From the NCBI GenBank assembly GCA_021234155.1, contig JAJEKV010000011.1, positions 5,475,132-5,539,131 of the forward strand: DNA of 64,000 nucleotides, written 5' to 3'. Under the pieces are notes generated by a model that was not told the origin of the DNA, did no database searches, and was given only the letters and a program-made list of their open reading frames with translations. This document shows positions 12,050-23,910 of this stretch, in pieces. This DNA is from Isoetes taiwanensis (lineage: Eukaryota > Streptophyta > Lycopodiopsida > Isoetales > Isoetaceae). Each line of letters starts with the position of its first letter. The first letter of the stretch is position 1. Position numbers and translations under genes: made by a program.

Positions 12050-14235
12050 ATGAGGATTCGCTAAAGATTCCCCTAGACTCTTTATGATACTATCAAGATT
12101 CCCCTAGATTCTCAAAGAGTCCCTTAGATTCTCTGTTCACAAAGATTTTTTTTAGATTCTCCTAGATTTCCAAACATTATCTCAAGATTTTTTTAGATTC
12201 TCCTAGATTCACAAACATTATCTCAAGATTCCTCTAGATTCTATGTAGATTCTCTTATACTATCCAAGATTGTATGAAGAACACTCTAAATGTTCTCATA
12301 TTTCCCTAGATTCTGAGAAATTCTCCTGATATTCTCATAGAATCTCTAAGATTCTCTCGAGATTCTTTAAGATTCTACAAAGATTCCCATAGATTCTCCA
12401 AAGATTTTATGAACATTCCCTTAATTACCCTGGATTCTCAAAGATTCTCTTGATATTCACCTAGATTCCCATAGATTATCCCAAGACTCATCTAGATTCC
12501 CCAAGATTCTATGTAAATCTACTGAATTCTCCACGACTTGATGAATCTTCTCCTAGATTCCTTTAGACTATATGAAGATTCTCCTAGATTCTCCAACATT
12601 CCATCATGGTTTCACTAGATTCTCAACGCTTTTAGAAAGATTCCCTTAGATACCCAAAGATTCTCTCGAGATTCCTCTAGATTCTCTAAGAGTCTATGAA
12701 GATTCCCTTTGACTTTACATGATTCCATAGGATTCCTCTAGATTCTTAAAGATTCTATGAAGATTTCCCTAGATTCTTCAAGAATCTATCAAGATTCTTC
12801 TAGATTCTTAAAAACTTTATGAATATTCTCTAGATTCCCCAAGATTCTATGTAGATCTTCTAGAATCCTACAGATTCTATGAAGATTCTTCTAGATCCTC
12901 TTGGCCCTCCCTTAGATTCCTTAATATTCTACAAAGATTCCCCTAGATTTCCCAAGATTCTATAAAGGTTCTCCCAAGATCCTATGAAGATTGCCCTAGG
13001 TTCTTAAAGATTTTATCAAGATTCCATTAGATTCCCTTACATCTCAAAGATTCTCTCTTGAACCATGTAGATTCTCTTAGATTTTCCAAGATTCTATAAA
13101 GATTCTCCTAGAATACCTAAGATTCCCTTGAGATTCCTCTAGATTCTCTAAGATCCTATGAAGATTCCCCTAGATTTTCCAAAATTGCACCAAGATTCTC
13201 GTAGATTCCCCAGATTCTAAAAATTCTATGGAGGCTCACTTAGATTTTATTAAGATTCCTTTAGATTTCTCCAAGATTCTATCTAAATTCCCATATATTC
13301 TTAAAGAGTTTATGACAATTTCCTTAGATTCTCGTAGATTTCCATAGATTCTCTTAAGACTCCCCAAGATTCACTGAGATTCCCAAAGATTATCCCATGA
13401 TCCCTCTAGGTTCTCTAAGATTCTAGGAAGACTCTCCTAGATTCTTCAAGATTCTATGAAGATTCTCTTAGATTCTCTAAGATTTCCAAAATTTTTAGGA
13501 AGATTCCCCTAGATTCCCAAAGATTCTCTTGAGTTCCTCTTAGATTCTCTTGGATTCCCAAAGATTCTCTAGATTCACAAAGATTCTCTTGAGTTCCTCT
13601 TAGATTCTCTTGGATTCCCAAAGATTCTCTTAGATTCTTAATGTTCTACAAAGATTCCCATAGATTCTTAAGAATCTACGGAGATTCCCCTAGATTTTAT
13701 TAAGATTTCCCAGGATTCTCTAAAACTCCATCTAGATTCCATAGATTCTTAAAGATTTTATGAAGATTCCTTTAGATTCTCCTAGATTCCCAAAGATTCA
13801 TTTGAGACTCCCTAGGATTCTATAATATTTCCCTAAATTCCAAAAGAAACCCCAAGTTTCCTCTAGATTCTCCAAGATTCTATCAAGGTTCCTCTGAGAT
13901 TCCATTAAGATTCCTTTAGGTTCTTAAGAAATTTATCAAGATTCCCCTAGATTCCCTAAGAAGCACTTGAGATTCCTATAGATTCTCTCGAGATTCCTCT
14001 AGTTCCCATAGATTCTATGAAGATTCCCCCAGACTCCCCAAGATTCCTCTAGGTTCTTAATGATTTTATCAAGATTCCCTTAGATTCCCTTACATTCTCA
14101 AAGATGCTCTCTTAGGATTCCCATAGATTCTAAGATTCTCATGATATTCATCTGAATTCCCTAAGATCCTATAAAGATTCTCCTAGATTCCCTCAACTTA
14201 CTATAGATTCCTTGAATCTCGAAGATTCCAAAAAG
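12050..14235. repeat. AGATTCT-type satellite, ~10-bp phased (unit 1)
   Basis: About 2.2 kb is made of degenerate copies of (A)GATTCYNNNA, for example GATTCCCCTAGATTCTCAAA. GATTC starts recur every 10 or 11 bases through much of the array. It contains no gene. A second, looser block lies at 14850-15445, and a shorter homologous array (about 0.8 kb) lies in unit 2 at 35397-36200. Confidence 0.85.
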
Positions 14236-15445
14236 ATTCTTAGTGTTCGATCACGTTGGTTGTAGCTGCGACAAGATAGTGCCAAAGCACCACTCATTGG
14301 AAAGCTCCCGACGAGAGGAATCCAACGGCGTGGGTCCCACCTTCATCCGACCCCTCTGCTGCAAGCTACGTGCCTCTGAAGCCGATTATACAAAAAGAAG
14401 CTTCCGAGAAAGTCCACTCATAAATGTTCTGCCACCTCATTATCTTTTTTATTAATGAGAGTGCCACCTCACACCTTTAAAAAAAAAATCAATTTAATAT
14501 TAAAAAGCCAATGGCTAGGATTTATGCTCACCTTTTGATCTGACGGCTAAGATTTGCTACACCAAATCCACTTTTTGCCACCTTCCTTGCGCCTTCCTAA
14601 GAAAAATCAAGGGCTAAGATTTCTCTTCCCCTTTCGATCCAATGGTCCCAAGATGTGGTGCATGCCCCCATGCATGCCCATGCATGCCCCCCATCAGATC
14701 TGAGGGCCATAAATGCGCCACCTCAAGAACGAACGGTCAAGATCGATATATTATATAAAATGTCCTCGATGCTCCAGCATGTGATATACGTGTATATATA
14801 TTAATGATAATGATAATAAAATACAAGAAAATTAGCACGTCCTACGGTGATTCTCCTAGATTGCTCTTTAATTATATGACATTCCTCGCTCAGATTATAT
14901 GAAGATTCCTTTGATTCTCCAAGAATCCATTAGATTTTATGAGAATTCCTTGGATTCTCCTAAACTTTGTGAGATACCCTTTGATCCTATCAAGATTGGC
15001 CTAAGTTCACTATGATTTATGAAGATTCTTTTAGATTCCCCTTAAATTCCACGAGATTCCCGTAGATTCGCTTAAATTTGCTTAGATTTTATGCCCATGA
15101 AAATCTATGAGATTCCGTAAATACCCTTACATTTGCTTACATTTTATGAGATTCCCTTAGATTCTGTTACATTTCATGCAAATTCTTCGAGATTCTGTAT
15201 AGATTCCTTTAGTTTTATGAAGATTTTTATAGATTTCATCAAGCTTCCCCCAGATATCCTTAGATTTTATGATATTCTATGATGTTGTGAAAATTCCCTT
15301 AGATTCCCCTCAAGTTCCATGAGATTGCTCTAGATTCCGCTATATTTTCTTGGATTTTATGAGATTCCTTTAGAGTTCCTTAGATTCTATGAGTTTCTCT
15401 TAGATCCTATCAAGATTCTCCCAGATTCCCATGATATTATTAAGA
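14236..15445. repeat. Right end of unit 1: unique spacer plus loose AGATTCT repeats
   Basis: 14236-14460 is shared with 36205-36420 in unit 2 (CACTCATTGGAAAGCTC and a CATCCGACCCCT phrase). Around 14660-14690 is a small CATGC run. From 14850 to the junction at 15445 the sequence returns to AGATTCC/AGATTTT repeats with less regular phasing. No gene is seen. Confidence 0.6.
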
Positions 15446-17442
15446 TTCCATTTTATAAACCATGAGATGATGAATCTACCACAAAACGTCTTAGAAAAGA
15501 CTATGGTGGAATTTTTGATAAATAATTCCTAAATGTTTGAAGTTCATATGTTCTTTATGGACCCAATTGGGTCCTGACAAAGGGTTCACATTTTGAAAAT
15601 TCCTAGCTGTTCCATCTTTTGAAGAAATCAAATATATTTAGAAAGCCACATTGTTTTCTGTCACTATTGGGAATTATAGAGGTCTATGTCTATAAAGGGC
15701 ATATGTTGTCAATATAACGTTTCAAATACGTATGTTAGGTTGTCTTTTTGGTCTACAAAAAAGGCCACTTACGTGACATTGTTGGCATGCGACGCGCATC
15801 ATAGAGGTCACTATTGGCTTATAGAGGTCTATTGCATTTGACATTGACTAGTCTATGGAGGGCACGTGTTGCCATTATAGCATTCCAACTCTTAACCGCT
15901 TGCATTTATGTTAGTTTGTCTTTTAAGTATACCACTTACATAACATTCTTGGCATGGAAACGGGACAAAACACATTAGCAAGGAGCCTAGTTGACATGTC
16001 ATGTAAGTGGTCTGCCCTATAATGTGGAAGCCTGTTAGTCGCTCGTTCTGTACCATGAGTCATAAATCCAACAAGTTGAAGCCAAGAATGTTAGGTAAAA
16101 AGAAAAGAAAAGGTGCTAACGCACTGTGGGTAGTGTTGGTCAAAGTCCGAGGAACACTATAAATCAACTAGTTGGAATTGGAAATTTTCCAGTTAAGTTA
16201 CCATATCATAGGAATTCTTCAGGTAAGTTATCTTATGGTTTTATATCAAGCCAATGAAAAGAGTAATTATAGGAAATTTTTCGATGGTACCTAAAAAGTT
16301 TGCCCAACACTGACTGTGGGTTGCCCTTACAACTATTCCCATTGTTTGCCTTTTGGGCAATCCAAAAAGAGGATCTTAGTACATGGAAATCTTTGGAAGT
16401 GAAAGTTTGCCATGTGGCAACATATCATTGGAATTGTAGGGTAGAATGAGAATATGCAGTTTAAGTAGAAGGCCACCTGTGGTTACTGGCATATTGTCTA
16501 AATGGGATTGATTGAATATGAAATAATTCCTAAAAGTTTGAAGTTCGGATGTTCTTTTTTCACATTCTGAAAGTTCCTAGCTGGTCCATCTTTTGAAGAA
16601 ATCAAATGCATTTAGAAAGACGAATAGTACTTAGTATCTGTTTCCATTAAAAAATAATAGCATCTTGACATTAATATTCTATTTTAAATATCATGGATAA
16701 AGGTTCTTGGATGTCTGTTTCTTAGAAATTCTTTAGGGACCTAATTGGGTCTCTCAAGGACTGAAATTTTGATTTGCCCGTAGCTATCTCAATTTTCTTA
16801 GAAATCACTTGAAACTTGAAAGATGAGTAGTATTTATAATTTATAATTATGGAAAAATAATGTTATATTAAACTTATATTTCATGACAAGCATCATGAGA
16901 TCATATCATATTATTAAAACCATTGAATCAGGTGTATTTCAAGGTGCGACTGTGTTAAACATGAAGAATGTATTTTGCTATTCAATATATGGCGGTATAA
17001 CTTCAATATTAGAACTGAGAGACCAATACAAGTTCATGAACACAAACAAGTCCCCAAGACAAGTCTAGTGCCCATACTAATTTATAGGATGCCAAACGCC
17101 ACCATGCATGATTAAATTAGGTGTCACAATTCGGGCATTTCACACCCGGAGAAAATATCCAAAGACACTTTCTCCCGCGAGGGCTGTAAATTCGCAAAAG
17201 GTTGACTTTTTTGTTTTGATAATGCATAATGCATGTATGAAGTTTTTTATTGTGACTCTGCAATACATGACAATTTTCGAGCATTATGCTCGAAGCAATA
17301 TGGATTCCCAATGTGTATTCAAACAAGATGACCAAGGACTTAGCTCAGTACTTCAATGGTCAGAGAAAATAATGTCAAACAGTGAGAATAGTTTAACTGA
17401 CTTTCTACTCCATCTTCCTACCAATTCTACTCCCTTTTCTTG
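15446..17442. other. Noncoding 5' flank of the intact lipase
   Basis: It matches 399-2395 of unit 1 almost base for base up to about 17100. No supported gene lies here. The open frames at 16883-17068 and 17108-17449 show no family features. Confidence 0.65.
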
Positions 17443-17449
17443 TATATAA
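17443..17449 (+). promoter_or_regulatory. Putative TATA box of the lipase gene
   Basis: TATATAA lies 64 bases upstream of the lipase ATG at 17514. The spacing suits a plant TATA box with a short leader of roughly 35 bases. The intervening leader has no upstream ATG in frame. Confidence 0.45.
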
Positions 17450-17513
17450 CAGCAAATCCATATGTTTGCGCCTTGAGACAAACACCACGAATTATTATTG
17501 GAGCTGATTCAAA

Positions 17514-19034
17514 ATGCTTTCCTCCAAGTCTTTGAGGCTGCCTGAACTGCCATATTCATCTTCTTCTTCCTTCGTGTCTTACACCAATCTTCAAACACCC
17601 CAGTACTTTCCAGTATTTTCATTTCCTAATAAAACACATGCTCAAGCTCCCAGATTAGAAGTAAGCTCACATCGACCTTTGCAAGAATTTAGCAACATAC
17701 AAATTTTACAACAGCATGAGGATATTGAAGTAGGTTTGCGTAAGAAATGGAGAGTGATTCAAGGATCTAATGACTGGGAAGGGCTTCTTGATCCCTTGGA
17801 TCCCCACCTTAGATCTGAGTTGATAAGATATGGAGAATTTGCTCAAGTCTGCTATGATGCTTTTGACTATGATGCCCATTCAAAATACCGCGGAAGTTGT
17901 AAGTACAACAAGAGCAGGCTTTTTGAGCAGGTTGGCTTGCCAAATACAGGTTATGAGGTTACAAAATATCTGTATGCAACTTCGAAGTCAGACCTAAATG
18001 GGTATTTTGCTATGCCAAAAGAAAGCAGTGATCCATGGTGCAAGTACTCTAACTGGATGGGATATGTAGCAGTATGTAACTCTAAAGAAGAGATTAAAAG
18101 GCTTGGCAGGAGAGATATTGTGGTTGCTTGGAGGGGCACCGTTACAGAGTTAGAGTGGCTAGAAAATATCAAAGATTTTTTATGCCCTTTAGGGCTGAAG
18201 TATCCTCGTGTGAAAGTAGAGAGTGGATTTTTGCACCTTTACACAACCAAGAATAGTCAGTCCAGCTATAACAAGCAGAGTGCTAGAGAGCAATTGCTAT
18301 TGGAGCTGCAAAGACTGATCAACATGTATAAGGATGAAGAGATTAGCATAACAGTAACCGGGCACAGTCTTGGAGGTGCTCTAGCTCTGCTAAGTGCTTA
18401 TGACATAGCTAAATCTGAATTGACAAGCAGGTGTAAAAATGTCTTAGGCAGTCCCTGCAAACATCATGAAGATGGAGACCATCTAGAGCCCCTCTTTCGC
18501 CCTTGCAATAAAAGAGATGAGCAGAAGAAAATACCTCTGTCTGTTATCTCCTTCTCTGCTCCAAGAGTTGGGAACAAAGCCTTTAAGAAAAAATGTGAAG
18601 ATCTACAGGTCAAGACATTAAGAATAGTTAATGAGAAAGACATCGTACCTAAACTGCCAGGGTTATTATTCAACGAAAACTTCAAGATGCTTCGAAATTT
18701 TGTGGATAACCTGCCATGGACGTATTCTCATGTGGGCACAGAGTTTGTGATGAGCTCTGATATGTCGGAATATCTACAGCCCACATTGAACCCTGTCTGT
18801 CACCATAACTTGGAAGCTCATTTGCATCTGCTAGATGGGTACCTTGGATTTGGAAAAGGGTTTTGTTCAAGCACGGACAGAGACCCTGCTTTAGTGAATA
18901 AATCTTCTGATTTTTTGCGCAGGGATTTGGAGATTCCTCCGTTTTGGTGGCAGGAACAATACAAGGGACTGGTTAGAAACGGGAAAGGAAGATGGGCTCA
19001 GCGCCCACGGGACGAAGCAGAGTTCGCCCCTTAG
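17514..19034 (+). CDS. Plastid-type phospholipase A1 (PLA1-I gamma-like lipase)
   Basis: A 506-residue intronless class 3 lipase. It is expected to hydrolyse the sn-1 acyl ester of glycerolipids in plastids, releasing fatty acids that can feed oxylipin synthesis. Residues 1-60 are serine-rich and low in acidic residues, like a plastid transit peptide. The mature part starts with WRVIQGSNDWEGLLDPLDP (79-97) and has RRDIVVAWRGT (199-209) and the serine elbow GHSLGG (catalytic Ser285). Asp376 lies in NEKDIVPK, and the histidine is within HNLEAHLHLLDGY (431-443, probably His436 or His438). The C-terminal FWWQEQYKGLVRNGKGRW is typical of the PLA1-I gamma subgroup. Length and all landmarks are normal. 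The unit-1 copy at 2468-3985 is broken. Confidence 0.95.
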   Translation: MLSSKSLRLPELPYSSSSSFVSYTNLQTPQYFPVFSFPNKTHAQAPRLEVSSHRPLQEFSNIQILQQHEDIEVGLRKKWRVIQGSNDWEGLLDPLDPHLRSELIRYGEFAQVCYDAFDYDAHSKYRGSCKYNKSRLFEQVGLPNTGYEVTKYLYATSKSDLNGYFAMPKESSDPWCKYSNWMGYVAVCNSKEEIKRLGRRDIVVAWRGTVTELEWLENIKDFLCPLGLKYPRVKVESGFLHLYTTKNSQSSYNKQSAREQLLLELQRLINMYKDEEISITVTGHSLGGALALLSAYDIAKSELTSRCKNVLGSPCKHHEDGDHLEPLFRPCNKRDEQKKIPLSVISFSAPRVGNKAFKKKCEDLQVKTLRIVNEKDIVPKLPGLLFNENFKMLRNFVDNLPWTYSHVGTEFVMSSDMSEYLQPTLNPVCHHNLEAHLHLLDGYLGFGKGFCSSTDRDPALVNKSSDFLRRDLEIPPFWWQEQYKGLVRNGKGRWAQRPRDEAEFAP

Positions 19035-20240
19035 GGTAGTTTAGGGAGCATTTAACTTCATTACAGCACCAAGATCATCTGTAGACCTACAGACGTCAAT
19101 AATTCCCTCGTTACATTGTGTGCTATTTAGAAGTTGTAATTTTTTATTACGTAGGTTTCTTTCTCCTTTACACTCTCCAAAACTGATGGGCAGGCATTCT
19201 GAACAAATTGGATGACATAAGTACCAACTTTGAAGGAAAGAATTTTTTATTTGTATTTTTTACACCCCCCACAACGAGTTTGAGGTGGGGGTACCTATAT
19301 AGCAAATATACATAGCTATATAGCACGTAAACACCCTTCTATGCATGATTTCTACCTATGGGAGATCGAGGGGAGTTTCACCCTCAAACACACCCTAAGT
19401 TCACTACATACCTTGTATTCTACACTTTTTTTGTGAAAAATGAAAGAGTTATGTCTCTTGCAAATGAATTATAATGCCCATGATTTGCTCGGGTATATGA
19501 AAGGCAATTTGTCTCAGGAGTGTCCATTCCATTAGACATATATAGCTAATTTACATTACAATATATGCATGACTTCCATCTATGGGAGATTGAGGGGAAT
19601 TTCACCCTCAAACACACCTTTGAAATTTCTCTATGAGTAAGTTAACTATAGAGCTTGTATTCTACACTTATTTTGCGCAAAATGAAAGAGTTACCTCTCT
19701 TCCAAATGATTAATAATGCCCATGCTATGTTCCGGTATATGAAAGGCACTTTGTTTCAACACTATCCATTCTGTTAGAGATATATAGCGAATTTACATTA
19801 TCATATATGCATGACTTCTACCTATGAGAGATGGAGATTGAGGGAAATTTCACCCTCAAACACACCCTTGAAATTTCTCTATGAGTAAGTTCGCAACATG
19901 AGAAAAATTCAATTTTATTTTTTAATATGTGCCACGTAGATGCTAAGATATTGCATCGAAGGTCTAAAGATATTTTTCTAACGTGAAGGATTGTATGAAT
20001 CTCCTTGTTATGAAAACATAGATGATGTGGAAAAGGGTAGAATGATAATATGAAATGATGTGGCATTTTCTTAGTATTTTCTTAGGAAGACGTTGGAGAC
20101 CTCATTTTTTCTCTAATGTGTATTCTACACCTTTTTTGCAAAAAATAAGACGTCTCTTCCAAATGATTGGTAATGCCCATGCTCTACTCTGTATATGAAA
20201 GGCAATTTGTTTCAAGACTGTCCGTTCTGTTAGATATTAT
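19035..20240. repeat. Degenerate ~250-bp tandem repeats 3' of the lipase
   Basis: A module runs from ATGCATGACTTCTACCTATG through TTTCACCCTCAAACACACC to GAAAGAGTTA-CTCTTGCAAATGA and GGTATATGAAAGGCA. It recurs at about 19340, 19560 and 19805, with a partial copy near 20120. The first copy overlaps the lipase 3' flank. No gene is seen. Confidence 0.6.
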
Positions 20241-20309
20241 ATCTGGGAGAAGACCCAAGGTATATCCTCGTATAATTTATGTGGTTTGGTAGAATCGTTG
20301 AAATAAATT

Positions 20310-20800
20310 TCCATATTGTTTTGTGTCATTATTGGGAATTATAGAGGTCTATTGTGTTTGAGGGCATATGTTGCCATTATAGCGTTCCAATTACCTAACT
20401 ACTTGCTTTACATTAGTTTGTCTTTTCATTATACATGAAAGGCTACTTACAAGGCATTCTTCGCATGTAAACAGGTGGTGCCCGTTAGCGAGGAGCCTTA
20501 TTGTTGACATGCCAAGAATGTCATGTAAATGGCTTTTTCTCTAAGGTAGAAAGCTACTAAATGGTATTCTTGGCATGTAAATAGGCAATGCACGTTAGCG
20601 TGGAGCCTTAATTGTTGACATGCCAAGAATGTCATGTAAGCAGCCGTTTTTGTAAGGTGAAAACTTGTTAATCGTCCATTCTTTGCCACGGTCATAAATC
20701 CAACAATATTGGAACAAATAGAAAGTGTTTGTAAATCAAGATTGTTAGAAGTGAAAGTTTGCCAAGTGGCAACATATCATTTAATAGGGCAGAAATAATT
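20310..20800. repeat. Diverged extra copy of the lipase upstream sequence
   Basis: Phrases seen at 600-1010 and 15660-16060 recur here in the same order but diverged: TATTGGGAATTATAGAGGTC, GGGCATATGTTGCCATTATA and GGAGCCTTATTG. GACATGCCAAGAATGTCATG occurs twice, at about 20508 and 20616. It appears to be an older copy of the same flanking repeat. Confidence 0.55.
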
Positions 20801-21343
20801 TTTACATTCAAGTAGAAGGCCATGTGTGGCATACTAGCTTATTGTCTAAATGAGGTTGATTGATGCGAGCATAAAAGTGAAGAAATGATTTCGATTGATG
20901 ATTAAGTTGGGTTGCAAAATTAATTTCAAATATTCTTTTCTTTTTTATTTTGGGATGGGATTGGTAACTGTGCCAGGACGGCCGCATGTTATACTGCATG
21001 TGGCGTCCCCTTTCATCTTGCAATCCCCCTTGCAGGACATGGGCTAGCAACATTGACGGTGAGTTTTGAAATGGTGGAGGTGTTTGAACACTGGCTATGA
21101 ATTAAGCTGCTCTACTCTCGATTTTTGACGCTCAAGCTTTTTGCAATATACGTAGGATGTGGCAGTCCAAGGAAGGCAGACTATTCATATTTGAAGGCAT
21201 GGCCAAAAGTGGCCCATCCCTTTTAGAGCTAGGATTTGTTAGCTATAAAGATGCTCGAGGGAGAGCTCCATACGTATTCAGTATCTGCGTTGAGCTCGTG
21301 GTTGGGTGGTGAGTATAGCTAGCATGTCATTTGTTCATTTCAG

Positions 21344-21355
21344 TGGTATCAGAGC
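21344..21355 (+). promoter_or_regulatory. Retroelement primer-binding site (initiator tRNA-Met)
   Basis: TGGTATCAGAGC is complementary to the 3' end of plant initiator tRNA-Met. It sits just upstream of the gag start near 21367. The 5' LTR that should end just before it is not evident. Confidence 0.65.
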
Positions 21356-23705
21356 GTCAGGTTGCGATGTACAACTCCGTTGACGAAGTGGGTCAGATAA
21401 TGGAGTTAGAGACCGACAATGCGGTCTCGAGCGAAAAGTTGGAGACTTCTCTAGCTTGCATAAAGGAGCTTCCCCGACATGGATTCACTTCAAGCCGAAG
21501 TTCATGAGTTGAAGCTGTCACAAGATGCAGACATCTGCGTGCCAATAGTATTAAAACCCACGCGAATGTGAAAATTGCATTCAAACCTTATTTGGCAGCC
21601 ACAAATGATGCAGAGGAACTGCTTGCATGGTTGCAGGATTTGAACCGATACTTCGCCAAAACCAAAGATGACGATGACACATACCTCTATCTTGATAATT
21701 GTTATTTAGGAGGGGTCGCCAAGGATTGGTAGCTTGATCTGCTCAAGCATCAACCTAAGGAAATGCCGATCACAACATTCACAATACCTGAAACACTTAT
21801 TAAGGAAAGGTTTTTGGGTCATAAATGGGAGCAGGATTTGCTCGTTGAATGGAACCAATTGATCCAATAAGGCAAGGAGACCGTGATTTTTCGACATTGG
21901 TCTTGAAGAAAGGTCTACAGCTTGGCAAATCATGTTGTTGAGTAGTATCTATCGTTGGATCCGAACCAAACTGGATCTTCAAGCGCCAAACCTTTCTTTT
22001 GGGGCCCTCTGCAAGCTTGCAGAAAAAGTTGAAGAGGAGGGCCTTTCATTAACTCAGGCCATCAATGCACAAAGGGGGTTTAAATCTATGCCTTGCGATT
22101 TTCAAGCAGGTCATTCTCCAAACGGTGGTAAACCCGAGCATCGTGAAGGTTGTAACAATGGAGACCACATACCTACTTTTTCTTCCTTAGGATCAGGCAC
22201 AAAGCGTTCTCGCGAGGAGGAGCAGTCTTCAAAGGACAAGAGCCTAAAGAATCTTATATGGCTCGGAGGAATCGACTTCATCGTGAGAAAAAGTGCTATA
22301 TTTGCTTTAGTCCTAACCATAATTTTTTTGAATGTTCCAGGTTCACCTCGAATCCAAAAGGGGATACAAAGCCAGGTACATCTGAATCTCCACCAGAACT
22401 GAAGAAAGGGAGCAGGACAAAAAAGGTGGCTTTCGTGGGCCATTCCTATACGCTCAACTATCTTGGAAATAGTCAGCTTTTACGTTTTTGGACTACTGTC
22501 CAAGGTCAAAAAATGCATGCCCTACAGGTTGATGAAGGAGTTAAAACTGTCCACTATTCCATTGACAGATGCGATGAATTTATCTTCGGCTTTTCGTGGC
22601 CAGTTTTCACCTCGTGCCTTGGTAGCTAAAAAATTAGAATATTCCATTCAAGGTTTTAATGCCAAGCGTACATTCCTGGTAACCGATCTTGGCAGTGTGG
22701 ATCTTTTGATTGGGATGCCTTGGCAGCAAGAGTATAATCCTTTAGTTGATTGAATTTTTCGGTGCTCTTCTATTAGCTTTGGATGACGGAAAAAGACCTT
22801 TAAGTTGGTTAAGGATCTTATGATAGCCCCCATTCCAATGGCCTTTGTTGTTCAATTGAAGCATTTGGCAATAATATCTCATTTTGTTTATTTAGTGGTT
22901 TCAAGTAATAAATCAATTACATCACTAATGGATGAATGGCAAACTTCGTCTCTTAAGAATCATCATGATGTGTTTTTTAATGATACTTCCACAACATTAC
23001 CCCCTAGTGGCCAAAAGACTCAAAATTGATCTTTCTTCTGGAGAGGAACCCCCAAATCAAGCTCTTTATAGGAGAATGCATAGGCAACAAGCTAAGATTG
23101 AGTACTATATTGATGAGTTACTTCAAGCTAGTTTGATTCGGCATAGCTCTTCACCTTTTGGTGCATTAGTTTTACTAGTAAAGAAAAAGAACAACTCTTG
23201 GCGTGTGTGTATTGATTACCACACCTTGAATAAAAGATTACAATAAAAAGTAAGTTTTCTATTTCACATGTTGATGATCTATTTGATCAATTACAAGGCT
23301 TTAAGATTTTATCCGTCTAGATCTTAAGTCTGGCTATTGGCAACTTAAAGTGGCGCCAGAAGATGTGCATAACAACACTTAGAACAACTTTTGGACATTA
23401 TGAGTTTCTCTTCATGCCTTTTGGTCTCACAAATGCGTCGGCTTCCTTTGGGAGGGTAATGGGGCAAATCTTTGAGAATATGCACGGTCATTTTGTAGTT
23501 GTTTTCTTTGATGATATCTTAGTTTTTAGCAGTTTAGTAGAAGAATGTTATTGCATTTCCAAGAGGTTTTTCCTTGCTTGCGAAAAGAAAGCATCACGCT
23601 TAATACTAAGCAAAGTATATTTTTTCAATCTGAGATTGAATACTTAGGCCATATTGTCTGCGACGAATGTCTCAAAGTGGATATTAGCAAAGCGCATGCA
23701 ATATT
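21356..23705 (+). mobile_element. Ty3/gypsy gag-pol fragment (unit 2), defective
   Basis: Gag begins near 21367 and continues through a retrotransposon-gag region (around 21590-21900). A CCHC zinc knuckle CYICFSPNHNFFEC follows at about 22295-22336, then the retropepsin tail DLLIGMPW (about 22700). The reverse transcriptase has LLVKKKNNSWRVCIDYHTLN (about 23175-23235), [12 protein letters not shown] and FFDDILVFS (about 23510). Stops and frameshifts, many shared with unit 1, show it was already dead before the duplication. It ends at about 23705 without RNase H, integrase or 3' LTR. Confidence 0.9.
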
Positions 23706-23763
23706 GTAAAGAAATTGTGTGTGATTTATGTTTTGTATGTGAGTTTTATAATATGGGTTGATG

Positions 23764-23781
23764 TCTATGTACTACGATGTT
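23764..23781. repeat. LINE target-site duplication, left copy
   Basis: TCTATGTACTACGATGTT lies directly beside the poly-T (the poly-A tail on the minus strand) of the LINE. The same 18 bases recur at 29553-29570, beyond the LINE 5' end. Confidence 0.9.
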
Positions 23782-23910
23782 TTTTTTTTTTTGAAGGATC
23801 AGATATGTAATTGAAATTCATCGTTACATACATACACCCAGTGATATCATACACCTACATAACTTATTTGTTTATGTAGGGATAACCACTCGGCTATGAA
23901 GCTGAACTTC

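Larger units (their letters stand above)
399..15445. repeat. Tandem segmental duplication, unit 1
   Basis: Sequence from position 399 (TTCCATTTTATAAACC) reappears at 15446 in the same orientation, an offset of 15,047 bp, and long stretches then match almost base for base. The right end of unit 1 abuts the left end of unit 2, so this is a head-to-tail tandem duplication. The junction shares TTCCATTTTATAAACC. Unit 1 differs from unit 2 by a broken lipase, loss of about 2.6 kb between lipase and gypsy fragment (at 4470), a longer satellite (12050-14235), an extra 206-bp repeat copy and absence of the LINE. Confidence 0.93.

Noticed and set aside
12050-14235. Telomere-like or microsatellite array
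   Set aside because: The unit is a degenerate decamer, not a TTTAGGG-type repeat, and lies internally.
20280-21343. 5' LTR of the unit-2 gypsy fragment
   Set aside because: A primer-binding site is present, but no matching 3' LTR or clear TG start could be identified.
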